Below, in pieces: positions 1 to 9,761 of a DNA stretch of 20,345 bases. How positions within the stretch are numbered: the stretch's first letter is position 1; every line of letters starts with the position of its first letter. Source of the stretch: Mucidula mucida. Taxonomy: Eukaryota; Basidiomycota; Agaricomycetes; Agaricales; Physalacriaceae. The position numbers were made by a program, and so were the translations under genes. The stretch lies in assembly GCA_015501055.1 (NCBI GenBank), contig JADNYV010000603.1:1-20345 (forward strand), in the 5' to 3' direction. The notes under the pieces were generated by a model. The model was given only the letters and a program-made list of their open reading frames with translations. It made no database searches and was not told the origin of the DNA.

Positions 1-67
1 TCGTGTTCACGGAACCCAAATCGCTGGCCGGCTTTTGACGCGATCGAACGACTTGCTTCTCACCGTC

Positions 68-1596
68 ATGTCCTGGAACCCGCCCATTATCGAACCGGGG
101 CCCAACATTCACCTTGTTGCGGACAAGGACCCGGTCGTCGTGCGCGACAGAGCCATGTCCACGCGTCATTTATTTGCAGGAACCGTCATCTTGTTTGTAG
201 ATCCTACCGCTACCGCGCTTCTCTTCGAGGAAAAAGGCAAAAGATGCGACTTTTGCCATACCAAGTCGCCTTCCCTCCTGCGCTGCAAAGGCTGCGCGTC
301 GTATTACTATTGCGACGCGAATTGTAAGCGTCATTGTCCGCCCAAGTTGTAATTGACCGATTCACATACATAGGCCAAATATTACACTGGAAGCGTGTTC
401 ACAAGAGGATGTGCAAGGCGTTCAACTCTTGGTCTGCTTCGTCCGGTTACCAATCTCTCCCCGCGCATGAAAAGATGAACCTTCTTCTTTGCTCTCATCT
501 AATGTCTACAATGGGCACTGGCGACGGCCTAGAAGACCCGCGCTCTGAGCTCAATCTCGTCATTTCCATGATGCGAGATCCATCCTGCGTAGTACCTGCC
601 GTGGATATCTGCCCCTTGAGCGGGCGATACTCAGCCAATCAAAGAAAGCTCTGGGATCAGCTCTATCAGCGTTTTGGGAGGAACAATTTTGCGCTGCATT
701 CGCATTATACGACGTATGGGCATGGGATATATCCGCTGGCGAGTCGCGTCTTCAATCATAGTTGCGTGCCGAATGCAGCGGCGAAATATATCATCGAGCG
801 AGGCGCCCCAGTGCGTATGGAGATCGTGGCGCTGTCGGATATTGCTGAGGGTGAAGAGGTTTGTCGGATATCTCTTCGATTTCATGTCTTATTTCTGCGT
901 AGATCTTCATACCCTACATGGATCCGGCGCTCATACAAAAGCGGATAGAGACCCTCGGCTACACCTATGGATTCTTATGCGACTGTCTGTCGTGTAAATA
1001 CTTCCAATCGTTTGGTAACTGGGACATGCAAGCAATACCGCATCCACCGAGAAACTTCTCACCCATGCTCATAACGCTGAAGGAATTCATGCCGTGTACG
1101 AGTTTGGAGCTGTTCAGTGGGAAGAGAATGCTTCCAGAAACGCTGCGATTCGTTTTCAACGAAGACTTTTTGACGAGCATGACAAAGTCGTTCAGCGATC
1201 AGTCGCACGATGGACCATTCCCTCGAGCGCTCGTCACTGGCGAGATCGTGCTGTGGGTCTACAAGCTCATATACCCGGAGAACTATCCCCAAATCGGTGT
1301 GTTGACATTTTAGATCATTCATCCTCACTAACTGGTCGATTTTAGGCATGCATCTTCTGGAACTAGCCAAGACGGCGTGGAACGCAATGATGACCAGTGA
1401 TGAAGATTCTCAGCAAGTAGAAGTTCTGATGAACCAGCGCCCGGTGGACGTGTTTCGTAATTACCTGGAAGCTGCGCGAAAGAATCTCATGGTCATCGGT
1501 GAAGAAGGCGATCAAGGCGGTCCGCTCGAAGAAATACAGATACTTGAAGACAATCTAGCGACTACGTTAGCGTCTTTGGGGATAAAACTGACATGA
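68..1596 (+). CDS. SET and MYND domain protein (SMYD-like protein lysine methyltransferase)
   Basis: Four exons (68-323, 374-858, 903-1296, 1346-1596) give a 461-aa protein; the introns are 44-50 nt with GT-AG ends. The MYND zinc finger begins near residue 60 (CDFC, then further Cys pairs). It is completed across the first intron, where the splice restores the pattern CDANCQILHWKRVHKRMC. The SET core shows the cofactor-site motif NHSC (Asn about 213) followed by VPNA. A Cys-rich post-SET segment, LCDCLSC, follows in exon 3. This order (MYND embedded in SET, then post-SET) is that of SMYD-type methyltransferases, which methylate lysines on histones or other proteins. The substrate cannot be told. 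The start ATG at 68 is the first in frame, but the frame stays open to the window edge, so an upstream exon is possible. Confidence 0.88.
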
Positions 1597-2177
1597 ACAA
1601 GATGTTGCATGGTGCCCCTGATGCTTCGTTTTGTTGTCGTTAAAAGCAGACATTTCACTTCTCGGTCAATGGAGAGTGCCTTCAGTGGAACTTGTATCGA
1701 AATGTTGATGGACTAGGCCTCAAGCTTCATCGTGGCTTCACTTTGGACAAAGTTGATGCTCTTGATGAGCTCGTCGAGGAGGGGATGGACCTTGCTATCA
1801 AACTTATGTCGCATTTTACTGCACACCAGCGGGGAGCCAATGTGCGACATTCGTCGTTCTGCGCGTAGAATGTCTTCCATTGCATAGCGCTACAATACTT
1901 GGACTTGACCACTGTAAATGTACCGAAGACGATTCAACTGCGATTCAGACAGGGTGACAGAGTACTGTAGGGTTTCGAAGTTTACGTACGACATCCTTCC
2001 TACTTGCTTCCTACTACCATCATTGAAACTGTTCTATCTGTCGAACCAGCACAAATTGGAGCGCCCGATACCGAAACCGAAAGTTGCTCCAGGTCAGTGC
2101 TAATGGTATTTAATTCAGTGCATTTTTGTAGCCTAGACCTTTTCCAGACAGATTCAAACTCCCATCTCCTTTACACC
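1597..2177. other. Intergenic stretch with one ATG-less open frame
   Basis: This is the spacer between the SET-MYND stop and the F-box start. I see no RNA gene, repeat or convincing gene. One plus-strand frame, 1644-1868, stays open for 74 codons without an initial ATG. Its composition is protein-like (for example LDKVDALDELVEEGMDLAIK), but I recognise no family. It may be a gene relic or chance. Confidence 0.4.
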
Positions 2178-3777
2178 ATGACACCTTCACTATACGCAGA
2201 CGCCTCTTTCCCTCGTCGCAGCATTCATCACAAACGCGAATATCAGGCCTTCATCGATCGCTTTCATACCTCCTGCTCGGAAGATGAAATACGCCATATC
2301 GAGAACGCTGTTCTACCGGGCATCAATGAGAATGTCGCGTCAATCAACGGCAGTATCGCCTCTTTGCAGTCGATTCTTGACTCCATGAAAAAGGAGGAGC
2401 GCGCAGCTTTGAAGAAACTAGAGAAAGCCTACAAGACTTTCGTTCCCCCATATCGCGCTATTCCCCACGACATTTGGCGTGGGATATTCTCGCACGCGCT
2501 TGCGATAGAACCTCGCAGCTCATGTCAACCCTCTGGTCCAATTTGGCGTCTGAGCAAGGTCTGCCAGACTTGGCGCAGTGTCATTATTCTGCCTGGTGTA
2601 CGATCGAGTACTTCAGAGAAGAACCATATCTGGAGGACGTAGAAATCCTAGAACTCGTCCTACAACGCTCAGATCAGCGGCTATTGAGCATTACACTCGC
2701 CGAGTGGCATTGCGGCGAATCTCATTATGATTTGGGGCGGGTCCTCCTGGGCGCTCTTTTCGCAGAGTCTCATCGGTGGCAAGTCGCTCGACTTGTCTGA
2801 TTGCTATCCACTGTCATTGTACGAGTGCATCCGCGGCCGCCTTCCCCAGCTGGAATCCCTGATCATCTCTTATTTGGACAGAACCGTATTGAACGTTTTC
2901 AATGATTGCCCGCGTCTTACCCGAGTGTCGCTGAGTGGTGCCCATTCATCCATAGATCTTCCTGTGGCGCAGCTTACGGACTTGTCTCTTGATGAGTATG
3001 CGACTTGTTGGAATTATGACGATGTTGGCGCGTATTTGCGTTTAATTGAAGAGTGCCGGGCTCTTCGAACCCTCTACATATCATGCGAGTCGGATACCTC
3101 TCAAGAGGATGCCTCCTCACCAATATCCCTGATTACCCACCCGACTATCTGCAAGATCGACATCTTTTGCATGGGCTTCATTGACAAGCTCACGCTCCCT
3201 CGATTACAAGAGGTGGCACTTCCATACAGTTCTTTACATGCCTTGGAACTGCTTCTACATCGTTCAAACTGCGCAAGGACTATCACCAACTTGAATCTTT
3301 TTGGCATTTCTGAGTCGCGGGGTTCAAACGGCTCCCACCTTCTTCGAGAAGTTCTTTCCCAGACAGTCAACCTCCGTACGTTGCGTCTCTGTCTCGAATC
3401 GTTTTTGAGCGATGGACGGTCAAATCTTTGGGCGATTGCTCAAACGACGGAGGTTGTGGAAGCGCTGTATAAGACGGCTTTTCTCCCTCGACGCTCGTCT
3501 TTCTTCGCTTAGGATCGAAGTGCGAAGTCATATGTCAAGAACTATCACGTTTTTTGGGCACACGAGGAAATTTCTTTCTATGGTCAAGGCTCGCTGGGAA
3601 GGGAATCCATTGCTGGGGCTGAGTATACCCGAGAAATTGCACTTTCATGTGACCTCGAAGTCTCATTGGGCAACGATTCATCATGGATTCAGCGATGCAG
3701 AGATTGATATTCTTCGAGCGTTGGCCAAGCAAGGGATGGACCTTTCAATAAGATTTTCTGGTCGTAAAATCTTGTGA
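2178..3777 (+). pseudogene. F-box/LRR-type protein gene broken by frameshifts
   Basis: The ATG at 2178 has a good context (caccATGac). The first about 90 residues include a coiled-coil-like stretch rich in Lys/Glu. An F-box follows (PPYRAIPHDIWRGIF ... WRLSKVCQTWRSVI), then a leucine-rich C-terminal region typical of the large agaricomycete F-box families that supply SCF ubiquitin ligase substrate receptors. Coding similarity moves between frames four times: near 2598-2640 (one base lost, or a 47-nt GT-AG intron at 2599-2645), near 2780 (an extra C inside ESHRW/KSLDLSDC), near 3485 (into LVFLRLGSKCEVICQELSRF) and near 3550-3570 (into RKFLSMVKARW). The second shift is supported by the neighbouring antisense relative, which reads ESHRLKTVEL without a break. 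The gene ends around 3777. As read, it cannot make one full-length protein. Confidence 0.75.
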
Positions 3778-3804
3778 TGATTTGGGTAGGAGGGATGATT
3801 GGCG

Positions 3805-4410
3805 CTAGGTGCTTGGCAATGCCCAATACTTCATCACCCACCGAGTCTTGAGCATACCAGCGAACCTGTGTTGAAAGTAACCAAAATAAGGAAGCTTGGA
3901 TGTGAGCATATGATCAACAACCTCAATCGTGAGGAAAGCCAGACGCGGAAGAAATGTTGGACAAGCATTGAGCGTGCTATTCAAGGATTGCACGACACTG
4001 TTGAGCTGTACCATTGCACCAGTATCTGGCACGGAGCTATCAAACTCCTTCATCGAAACACGAAGCTTGAGGCGCTCGAGGTTGGAGGTTTTGGATAGAA
4101 TCGAATAGAGGGGATGATGAAACTTCAAATTGTCTGGGCAGTACACTGTGAGTGTCCCAAAAGTACAGATTCTCAACGATTTGAGCGTAGGAAGTGGGCC
4201 TTGAAGGGGAGCGTACAATGCGTCCGAGTTGAACCGCAGCTCGATTAGCTCAACCGTCTTCAACCGATGGGACTCGGCAAAGAGCATGCCCAGCATACGG
4301 TCACGGATTGAAGGGTTGGAGGATCATAGCGAGGGCGAAGCTGGTTGCTCGTGACACTGATATACATGAATGAGCGCGCTTCAGAATTAGCTCTAGGATG
4401 TTATCGGCTT
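3805..4410 (-). pseudogene. Decayed F-box/LRR relative, antisense to the preceding one
   Basis: An open frame 4296-3805 on the minus strand reads MLGMLFAESHRLKTVELIEL, then PLPTLKSL, and ends with a segment containing FAGMLKTRW. These match in order the plus-strand F-box pseudogene (ALFAESHRW-KSLDLSDC, RLPQLESL, FLSMVKARW). Upstream, around 4408-4310, another frame carries DNILELILKRAHSCISVS, which matches ILELVLQRSDQRLLSIT in the neighbour, and then meets a stop and a one-base frame change before the 4296 frame. No F-box domain or plausible start is visible further upstream. It is a 3' fragment of an F-box gene lying tail-to-tail with its relative. Confidence 0.65.
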
Positions 4411-4729
4411 CAGGCGAGGAGCGGCGTATTCAAAGACATCTCATTTTGGAGCAACGTTCCAGTCCATCGCGGAAATTGCAGGTGGTCGTGGTATTGGGGC
4501 TCGCGCGTGCATCAGACGGACAGCCGTCCAGAAAGGGAAGTAATGACACTTTGAAGTATAGGCGTGGCCGACCCTTACCTATGCCATGACTCGGAGAGGT
4601 CAATGAAATCTCCTCATTGACTGGGTTTTCTCATAGGAATTTCGAAGGATTGAAAGGAAGTGATATTGGATTGTTTGATGATTCTACAAGACCAGGGGCC
4701 TATGTGTCCTCTACTCAGTCTTTCTTGCC

Positions 4730-5116
4730 CTAAACTGGAGCATTAGCGCCATCGACAGCGAGAGAAGTCAAACGCACCATCATGAGAGCAGCAATGCCGT
4801 AGACGGTGTAAGCAGCGGTGAATGCGAAGACTCCAGTGAAGACGCCTGTTGCCATATTAAACCTCGGATGCTTCTTAGTCCCAAGGAAAGTGACTAACGG
4901 ATTTGGAGAGGACGGTAGGGAGTCGACTTCCAGTGCACCAGCCTGGGGTCCTTCTGCGACATAGGTCAAGGACAAGCCAATGAAAACGGCAGGCATGGTC
5001 AACGCACCTGCATCTTAATCTGCTTCTCAATGATGTCGTATTTCACTGAAATCAAACATTCAATAATCCCTGGCATATGTATGCGGAGACGCAAACGCAC
5101 GGTTGTAGATCGACAT
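4730..5116 (-). CDS. Small single-span membrane protein of unknown function, 88 aa
   Basis: Three exons (5116-5101, 5045-5008, 4942-4730), with introns of 55 and 65 nt, give 88 residues. The model was built because the long frame alone starts inside an intron. Joining a 16-nt first exon (MSIYN + one base) to LKYDIIEKQIKMQ and then AGALEVDS closes the frame exactly. The N-terminal about 45 residues are polar. A hydrophobic stretch from about residue 50 to 75 (NMATGVFTGVFAFTAAYTVY and beyond) should form one membrane helix, followed by a short tail. The size and layout resemble small accessory proteins of mitochondrial or ER membranes, but I do not recognise the family. It shares a 123-bp divergent spacer with YAF9. 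Confidence 0.7.
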
Positions 5117-5239
5117 GGTGGTGGTAGTGGTCGGTGGATGAGATGGGAAAGAGGCGGGAATGTCCGGATCCGGAAACGGGTTAACAAAAGCGGTCTGGGC
5201 CGAATCCAGCCCCCAATTCCAGCTTTGGATGCCACCACC
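5117..5239. promoter_or_regulatory. Short divergent (bidirectional) promoter region
   Basis: Only 123 bp separate the inferred ATG of the 88-aa membrane protein (minus) from the YAF9 ATG (plus). Both genes must draw their 5' UTRs and core promoter from this spacer or overlap into each other. The stretch is rich in CCACC/GGTGG-type triplets. I see no clear TATA box. Confidence 0.45.
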
Positions 5240-6176
5240 ATGGCTGATCGCGTTCGCGTCAGAGTGCGTCCAATTCCTCATGTCTCCAGATCAAATTTAC
5301 AAGTCAATTTTATAGGGAATAGCTATACATCGCCCTCTGATATATGGCAACTCAGCAGTCGTGTTGACTCCCAAAGAACGCGAAGCTTTGGCGGCGGCGG
5401 ATCCTTCTAAAAAGGAACATACACATCGCTGGACAGTCGCCGTGCGCGGTGCTGCTTCTGCACCCGACTCTGACATCGTCGGTGGGGCAGACGACATCTC
5501 TGGATACATCAAGAAAGTTGCTTTCAAACTGCACGAAACCTACGCAAATCCAAATCGCAGTAGGTAACGAACAATCCGTCGAACCTCCCGTCTCTAATTA
5601 GTGTAATAGCAATTGACTCTCCACCATTCGAGGTTACCGAAACTGGGTACGTTATCACCATCTATCTATCTTTTCTTATAAAACCAATTCTCGTTTTCCA
5701 GTTGGGGTGAATTCGACATTCTCATCCGCATAACCTTCGTTCAAGACTCTGGAGAAAAAGCTGCATCTGTATACCACCACCTCAAATTGCACCCATGGAC
5801 CGCCAGCGGCGAGCCAGAGATACCGCCTATCGAAGAAGCCATCAAAATGGGTCCTGTTCATTCATGGCAGTACGATGAGATCGTATTCAACGAGCCTTTC
5901 AACACCTTTCTAGAGACACTCAAGCAGTATGCGCCCACACCGCTGCCGAAAATGAAGCGACGGCCCACTCCATTTCACATCGCCAACCCCGCATCGTTGG
6001 AAGATACCAAGACTGGTGCAACTCCCGAGTTCAATCAGGAGATGGAGAAAGAAGAGGGGGAGAAGCTGGATAAAGCTAAAGCGACGCTTGTCGCTGAGAC
6101 TGAGAAATGCCGCGCGTTACTGGCGACGAGGGAAAAAGAGTTGCAGTTACTCAGAAAGAAAGCTGGTGAATTATAA
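5240..6176 (+). CDS. YAF9: YEATS-domain histone reader, YAF9 subunit of SWR1/NuA4
   Basis: Four exons (5240-5263, 5316-5559, 5610-5646, 5702-6176) give 259 aa. The 24-nt first exon is needed: MADRVRVR joins to GIAIHRPLIYGNSA, the usual start of YAF9 proteins. The YEATS domain covers about residues 10-145. It shows the HTHRW motif, then PPFEVTETGWGEFDI across two introns, then a segment ending FNEPFN. In this family an aromatic cage reads acylated histone lysines. The C-terminal about 55 residues are charged and predicted coiled coil (EMEKEEGEKLDKAKATL, then a heptad-like Leu/Arg/Glu run ending LRKK), as expected for docking in the SWR1 remodeller and NuA4 acetyltransferase. The length fits the family. 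The start codon has an excellent context (ccaccATGg). Confidence 0.93.
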
Positions 6177-6237
6177 TTGTACGTTGTATCAAATATTGTA
6201 TATCATCATGTCTATGTTGAGTTTGACTGACCTAAAG

Positions 6238-6560
6238 TGTGTGTGCTTTATGTTTGGCTCACCGCCAATTGTGGTGTTCTGCAGGAAACCATTCGTGGAC
6301 GAAGGAAGCAGAACAGCTGGCTACGTCTCGAACGCGTTATTCATAGGACTACAATTGTTTCTTTAATGGAAGCGTACTTGCGCCACATCAACCATCGAAC
6401 AAGCGTTGCCAAGACTGAGATAAACCCAGTCACTTGGGAGTTTGACAGAAGCGCCGAAATCACATCAAGAAGGAAGGGGCCCTCATCGGAGAGGCCGGGC
6501 AATGGTGATATGAGTACCGTTAACCGCATCGAACCCGCGAATCAAGTCTTCAATGCCGTA
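6238..6560 (+). pseudogene. Inverted relic of a KEX1-like carboxypeptidase 3' region
   Basis: Plus-strand 6238-6284 closely matches an intron of the adjacent minus-strand KEX1 gene (7379-7325). Both run GTGTGTGCTT-A-GTTTGGCTCACCGC-AATT and end in CTGCAG; the relic lacks the roughly 10 bp containing the ACTAAC branch site. Downstream, in shifting frames, are weak matches to the following KEX1 exons: VDEGSRTAGYV against [10 protein letters not shown], and FDRSAEITSRRKG against [14 protein letters not shown]. No start, catalytic residues or continuous frame is present. The stretch lies just past the YAF9 stop, so it may also be transcribed as YAF9 3' UTR. The intron match is clear; assignment of the exon part is inference. 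Confidence 0.5.
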
Positions 6561-6605
6561 TTCTAAAATACAATGTCCACAATAAATTACCCCCATCTAT
6601 CATGC

Positions 6606-8937
6606 TCACCTATCCTCCCCCTTACGATACTCCTCCTCATCGCTATCCCCAACATCGAATATCGGCGGCTGAGGCGACGGTGACCGATCAAAAGCCCTCT
6701 CTTTGCCCTTGACACTCATAGCTCGAGGCCGCCCACCATACGCTGCCTCGTCTTCCCTACTATCATCAAAATTCGTCATGGAAGAATTGAGAGGGACATT
6801 CTCCTCCTTGTTGTTCATGGGCAAGCGCAGACTCTTCCGTCTGCGAACGCGCCAGCAGACGAAGAGCCCAATGAAAAGAGCAATCACGACGAGGACGAGT
6901 GCAGCTGAACCGGCGTTGTAATACGCTGCACAGATCGATCAGCCACGTCGGTAGGGACAAGTTAAATCGAACTGACCTTCCCACATCGCCTTGTCCTGTT
7001 GAGGACTTTTGGTTGATGTAGGTAACGCGATAGCCGTGGCGTCAGTGTACATTGGCTTGGACTTGTCACCGACACTACTCGGAATACGCGCAGAGCCCTC
7101 GAAAATTTGGGAAAAGTCCACTCCCATGAAGCGTAGCATCATATCGTGTGCGACATGAGGAACGTCAAAGGGCACCATATGAGAAGAATCAAATATCTAG
7201 AAATGAGTGAGCCCCAGAAACACGGGCTAGACAAGAGGTATACCTTTGCATACGTTAGATTCCTCGATTCGACCCATGTGCCTGCTGATTTCTCATTCAC
7301 AGACCATGACTGTGTCTGTACTGTCTGCAGGACACTGTTAGTATCCAAATTAGCGGTGAGCCAAACGTGAAGCACACACCCCAAGTCCCTTCTCCCCATT
7401 CCATGACATGCCCGCAATCATGGATTCCAAGCCGACATAGTTGCAAATGACGTCCTGATCTCCAGCGAAGATCAAGACGGGAATCCTCTCAATCACGGAT
7501 GGAAGGACAGTGATACTCGAATTGAGTGTTTTTTCCTTGAGCTCAGAATGTACACGCTGGCGACATTCAATCCATTTAGCAGAGTGGTCCTGAGCGTGAA
7601 GCGCGCGGACTACGTCGTCTCGCTGCAAGAAGGACAACATTAGCGAATGAGCATGATGGGATACATGGCACGTACATCGAGGTAAGTCGTCACAGGTTTG
7701 ATATCTGGAGGCCAATTCATGCCACAGGCAGGGTATTTATCGTCCAGTCGTATGTCGTAGATATTGATGCACATTTCCTCATTATTAGTCCTGTGTTCTG
7801 GCGTAAAGATCATTAAGCCACGATAATAGATGAACTGACTTTCTGTGCCGCACTTCTGTAACGTCATATAATAACCCTTCGCACTTGTCGACGCTGACGG
7901 GTTCTCTATCGGTGATGCCTTTCAGTATATCCAAACATTCGTCGGTCTTTTGTCGGGCTGCTTTCCAAAACTGGAACGTGACACGTTAGAAAGGCGACAG
8001 GAAAGGCGCGACGACGCACATCAGAATTCTCCTCGAGAACCTCAGTTTTAACGAGGTAGTCAATATAAGAAGGGTATTGGGATCGGGCATCAATCCAGCC
8101 ATTGCCTATTGCAATGCCTTTGAGCGGGGAAACCTTGGAGTTGAGGAGGGCATCGGCTAGTTCGGGGTTACATGAAGTGACCTGGAGCGCTGGCACAAGA
8201 CGTACCGAAGAAGGGGATGTATTGTCCTGCATAACTTTCGCCAGCCAAGTAAGTCTAGAGGAGTGTTGAGTGGGACGCGAAACAAATTTAATACAACGTA
8301 CATCGACGTGTTCGTATTCCGGAAATACTTTGTAGAAATTCTTGAGAAATTCGAGAAACTGGTCAGACGCCTGTTGGAAGTTGTGCACAAACTTGTCGGT
8401 GCTGGTGTACGAGAAGCCCGTTCCGGCGGGTTGGTCGACGTAGACCATAGTCGTGTATTCCTCCCAGCCTCCCTCCTGTACCTGGAATCCGCCCTTGCCA
8501 TCCATTCGCCATGGACCATTTTCCATCATTAAGCCATCGAATGACGAGCATCCAGGGCCACCCTAAGTCAACGGGTTAAACCAAGTCTGCATATAATACT
8601 ACAAGGAGCCGCACGTTGAACCAAAAGACGACCCGTTGCTTGTCGGCCGTGCGCCGATTCTTGACCAGGACAAAGTAGAGATGTGCTGTGACATCCGTCT
8701 CGGCTGCGTTTTTCGCGAAGGGGTCTGACGAGATGTGTCCTGCGAATATTTTCAGTGGATGCGCTGGGTCCTGATGGATGTCGGGTAGAGATGGAACATA
8801 GAAAGACGCCGCAGACGGAACTAGAAAACATAAATATTTCATAGTATTTCTCCTCGGGGGAAAGGCGTACTGTCTGTAGGTGCTGCGCGCACGGTAGAGA
8901 GGAAGAGCGCTCCTAGCCAATATAGTTTCTGTCGCAT
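6606..8937 (-). CDS. KEX1: KEX1-type pheromone-processing serine carboxypeptidase (family S10)
   Basis: Eleven exons: 8937-8871, 8820-8615, 8562-8302, 8254-8206, 8156-8020, 7970-7840, 7790-7676, 7622-7380, 7324-7244, 7196-6977, 6925-6606. They total 1830 nt, or 609 aa, the usual KEX1 size. Exon 1 encodes a signal peptide ([20 protein letters not shown]). The S10 landmarks are all present: GGPGCSS near residue 99, GESYAG with nucleophile Ser about 185, GDQDVICN with Asp about 379, and [11 protein letters not shown] with His about 436. After the catalytic domain come a membrane span (about 509-530, [18 protein letters not shown]) and a charged cytosolic tail, as in Golgi-resident KEX1. The enzyme trims C-terminal Lys/Arg from prohormones and mating pheromones after Kex2 cleavage. 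Intron 6 requires the AG at 7791, not the earlier AG, to keep frame. The upstream side now abuts the 9040-10778 insertion. Confidence 0.95.
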
Positions 8938-9029
8938 AGTGGTGGTTCACAGGGAGTAGTAGCCTTGCATACACAGCCGTCGTTGATGATGGCGCGTAGC
9001 AGGATATGCAACTGCCCAAAGCGGAAACA

Positions 9030-9039
9030 TCTCTAATCG
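9030..9039. repeat. Left copy of 10-bp flanking direct repeat (candidate target-site duplication)
   Basis: TCTCTAATCG here recurs at 10779-10788, bracketing the region with subterminal repeats. Flanking bases are also alike (CATCTCTAATCG against CATCTCTCTAATCG), so the exact length of the duplication (8 or 10 bp) is uncertain. Confidence 0.6.
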
Positions 9040-9048
9040 AGAGTGAAT

Positions 9049-9170
9049 AAAGTCACTTTTTGGGCCTCACTTGCGGTCACTTGCCGCACTTGCCGAACTT
9101 ATTTCCCCGCCAAAGCCGGCAAGTTAACTTCGGTCACTTACCTCACTTGCTCACTTGCCACTTGGTGGGC
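9049..9170. repeat. Left subterminal repeat array of the insertion (TCACTTGC motifs)
   Basis: At least eight copies or near copies of TCACTT(G/A/T) occur within about 120 bp, including TCACTTGCGG, TCACTTGCCG, CACTTGCCG, TCACTTACC, TCACTTGC and TCACTTGCC. One inverted copy (GGCAAGTTAACTT) lies among them. In DNA transposons such arrays are commonly transposase-binding sites. Confidence 0.6.
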
Positions 9171-9599
9171 CCTTTCCCCTTGCGCGCTTACCTCCTTCGA
9201 CGGCGGCTCATGACGACGGTTCACCTGAGGACGTCGTCGTTATCATGGCTCGCTCTCCGCGGTGTATAAGAAGTTCGGAGGTTCTGCTCGACCGCTCACA
9301 TCACTCCCTCGATCATTGACCGTTAGTCGAAAAAGGGCCAAATCTTCTGGGGCCCCTACGCCTAAGCGAGATGTGAGCTGAAATCTATAGGTGAGTGCTT
9401 GAATGATATGTGTACGCGATGTCTAATATTTTCTTACAGCAGCTGTCTCTCAATACATAAATGTACGGTCCCTCCTACCACATCATGAATTCTGCGGGCC
9501 ACGCGATGTTAGCAAGCTATTTAGTCGCCATTCGTTCTTTCATCACCCCTTGTGGCCTTCAATGAATTCCAAGTCCCACTCTAAGCACCCGACCTTCTC

Positions 9600-9697
9600 A
9601 AGTTACCCGCAAGTTAAGGAACCAAGGTCACTTGGCAGTAGTAAGTGAATTTGTCGGTCTCACTTACACTTACAAGTGCGTCGTCTCACTTAGCTTA
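9600..9697. repeat. Internal cluster of the same AAGTGA/TCACTT motifs
   Basis: A third cluster of the subterminal motif lies inside the element: CGCAAGTTAAGG, GGTCACTTGGC, TAAGTGAATTTG, TCTCACTTACACTTACAAGTGCG and TCTCACTTAGC. The 13-mer ACTTACAAGTGCG is repeated exactly, in the same orientation, in the right arm around 10643-10655. The cluster may be an old end of a nested or tandem copy. Confidence 0.5.
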
Positions 9698-9761
9698 TGA
9701 CAAACAGCGAGGTGCGTATTTTCTCTACTAGATACAATATGATTACTTAGTGGGGTCCTTT

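Noticed and set aside
2599..2645. A 47-nt GT-AG intron instead of a frameshift in the F-box gene
   Set aside because: Its length and ends fit and it would restore frame, so it remains possible. I see no good branch site, it removes a segment usually conserved after the F-box, and three further frame changes cannot be explained by introns.
5060..5281. Minus-strand frame reading MSIYNRAFASPHTYARDY as the N-terminus of the small membrane protein
   Set aside because: It ends in a stop at once. The GTGCGT donor after MSIYN plus the acceptor at 5046 gives a continuous reading into LKYDIIEKQIKMQ.
8576..9019. Long minus-strand frame that could make KEX1 start at 8842 ([10 protein letters not shown]) or 9019
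   Set aside because: 8842 lies inside a canonical 50-nt intron (8870-8821). Splicing from 8871 to 8820 gives a proper signal peptide from the ATG at 8937 and an 1830-nt coding sequence.
9049..9170. CRISPR-like or satellite array
   Set aside because: The repeats are 7-10 bp, irregularly spaced and in both orientations, with no fixed-length spacers. This fits transposon subterminal repeats.
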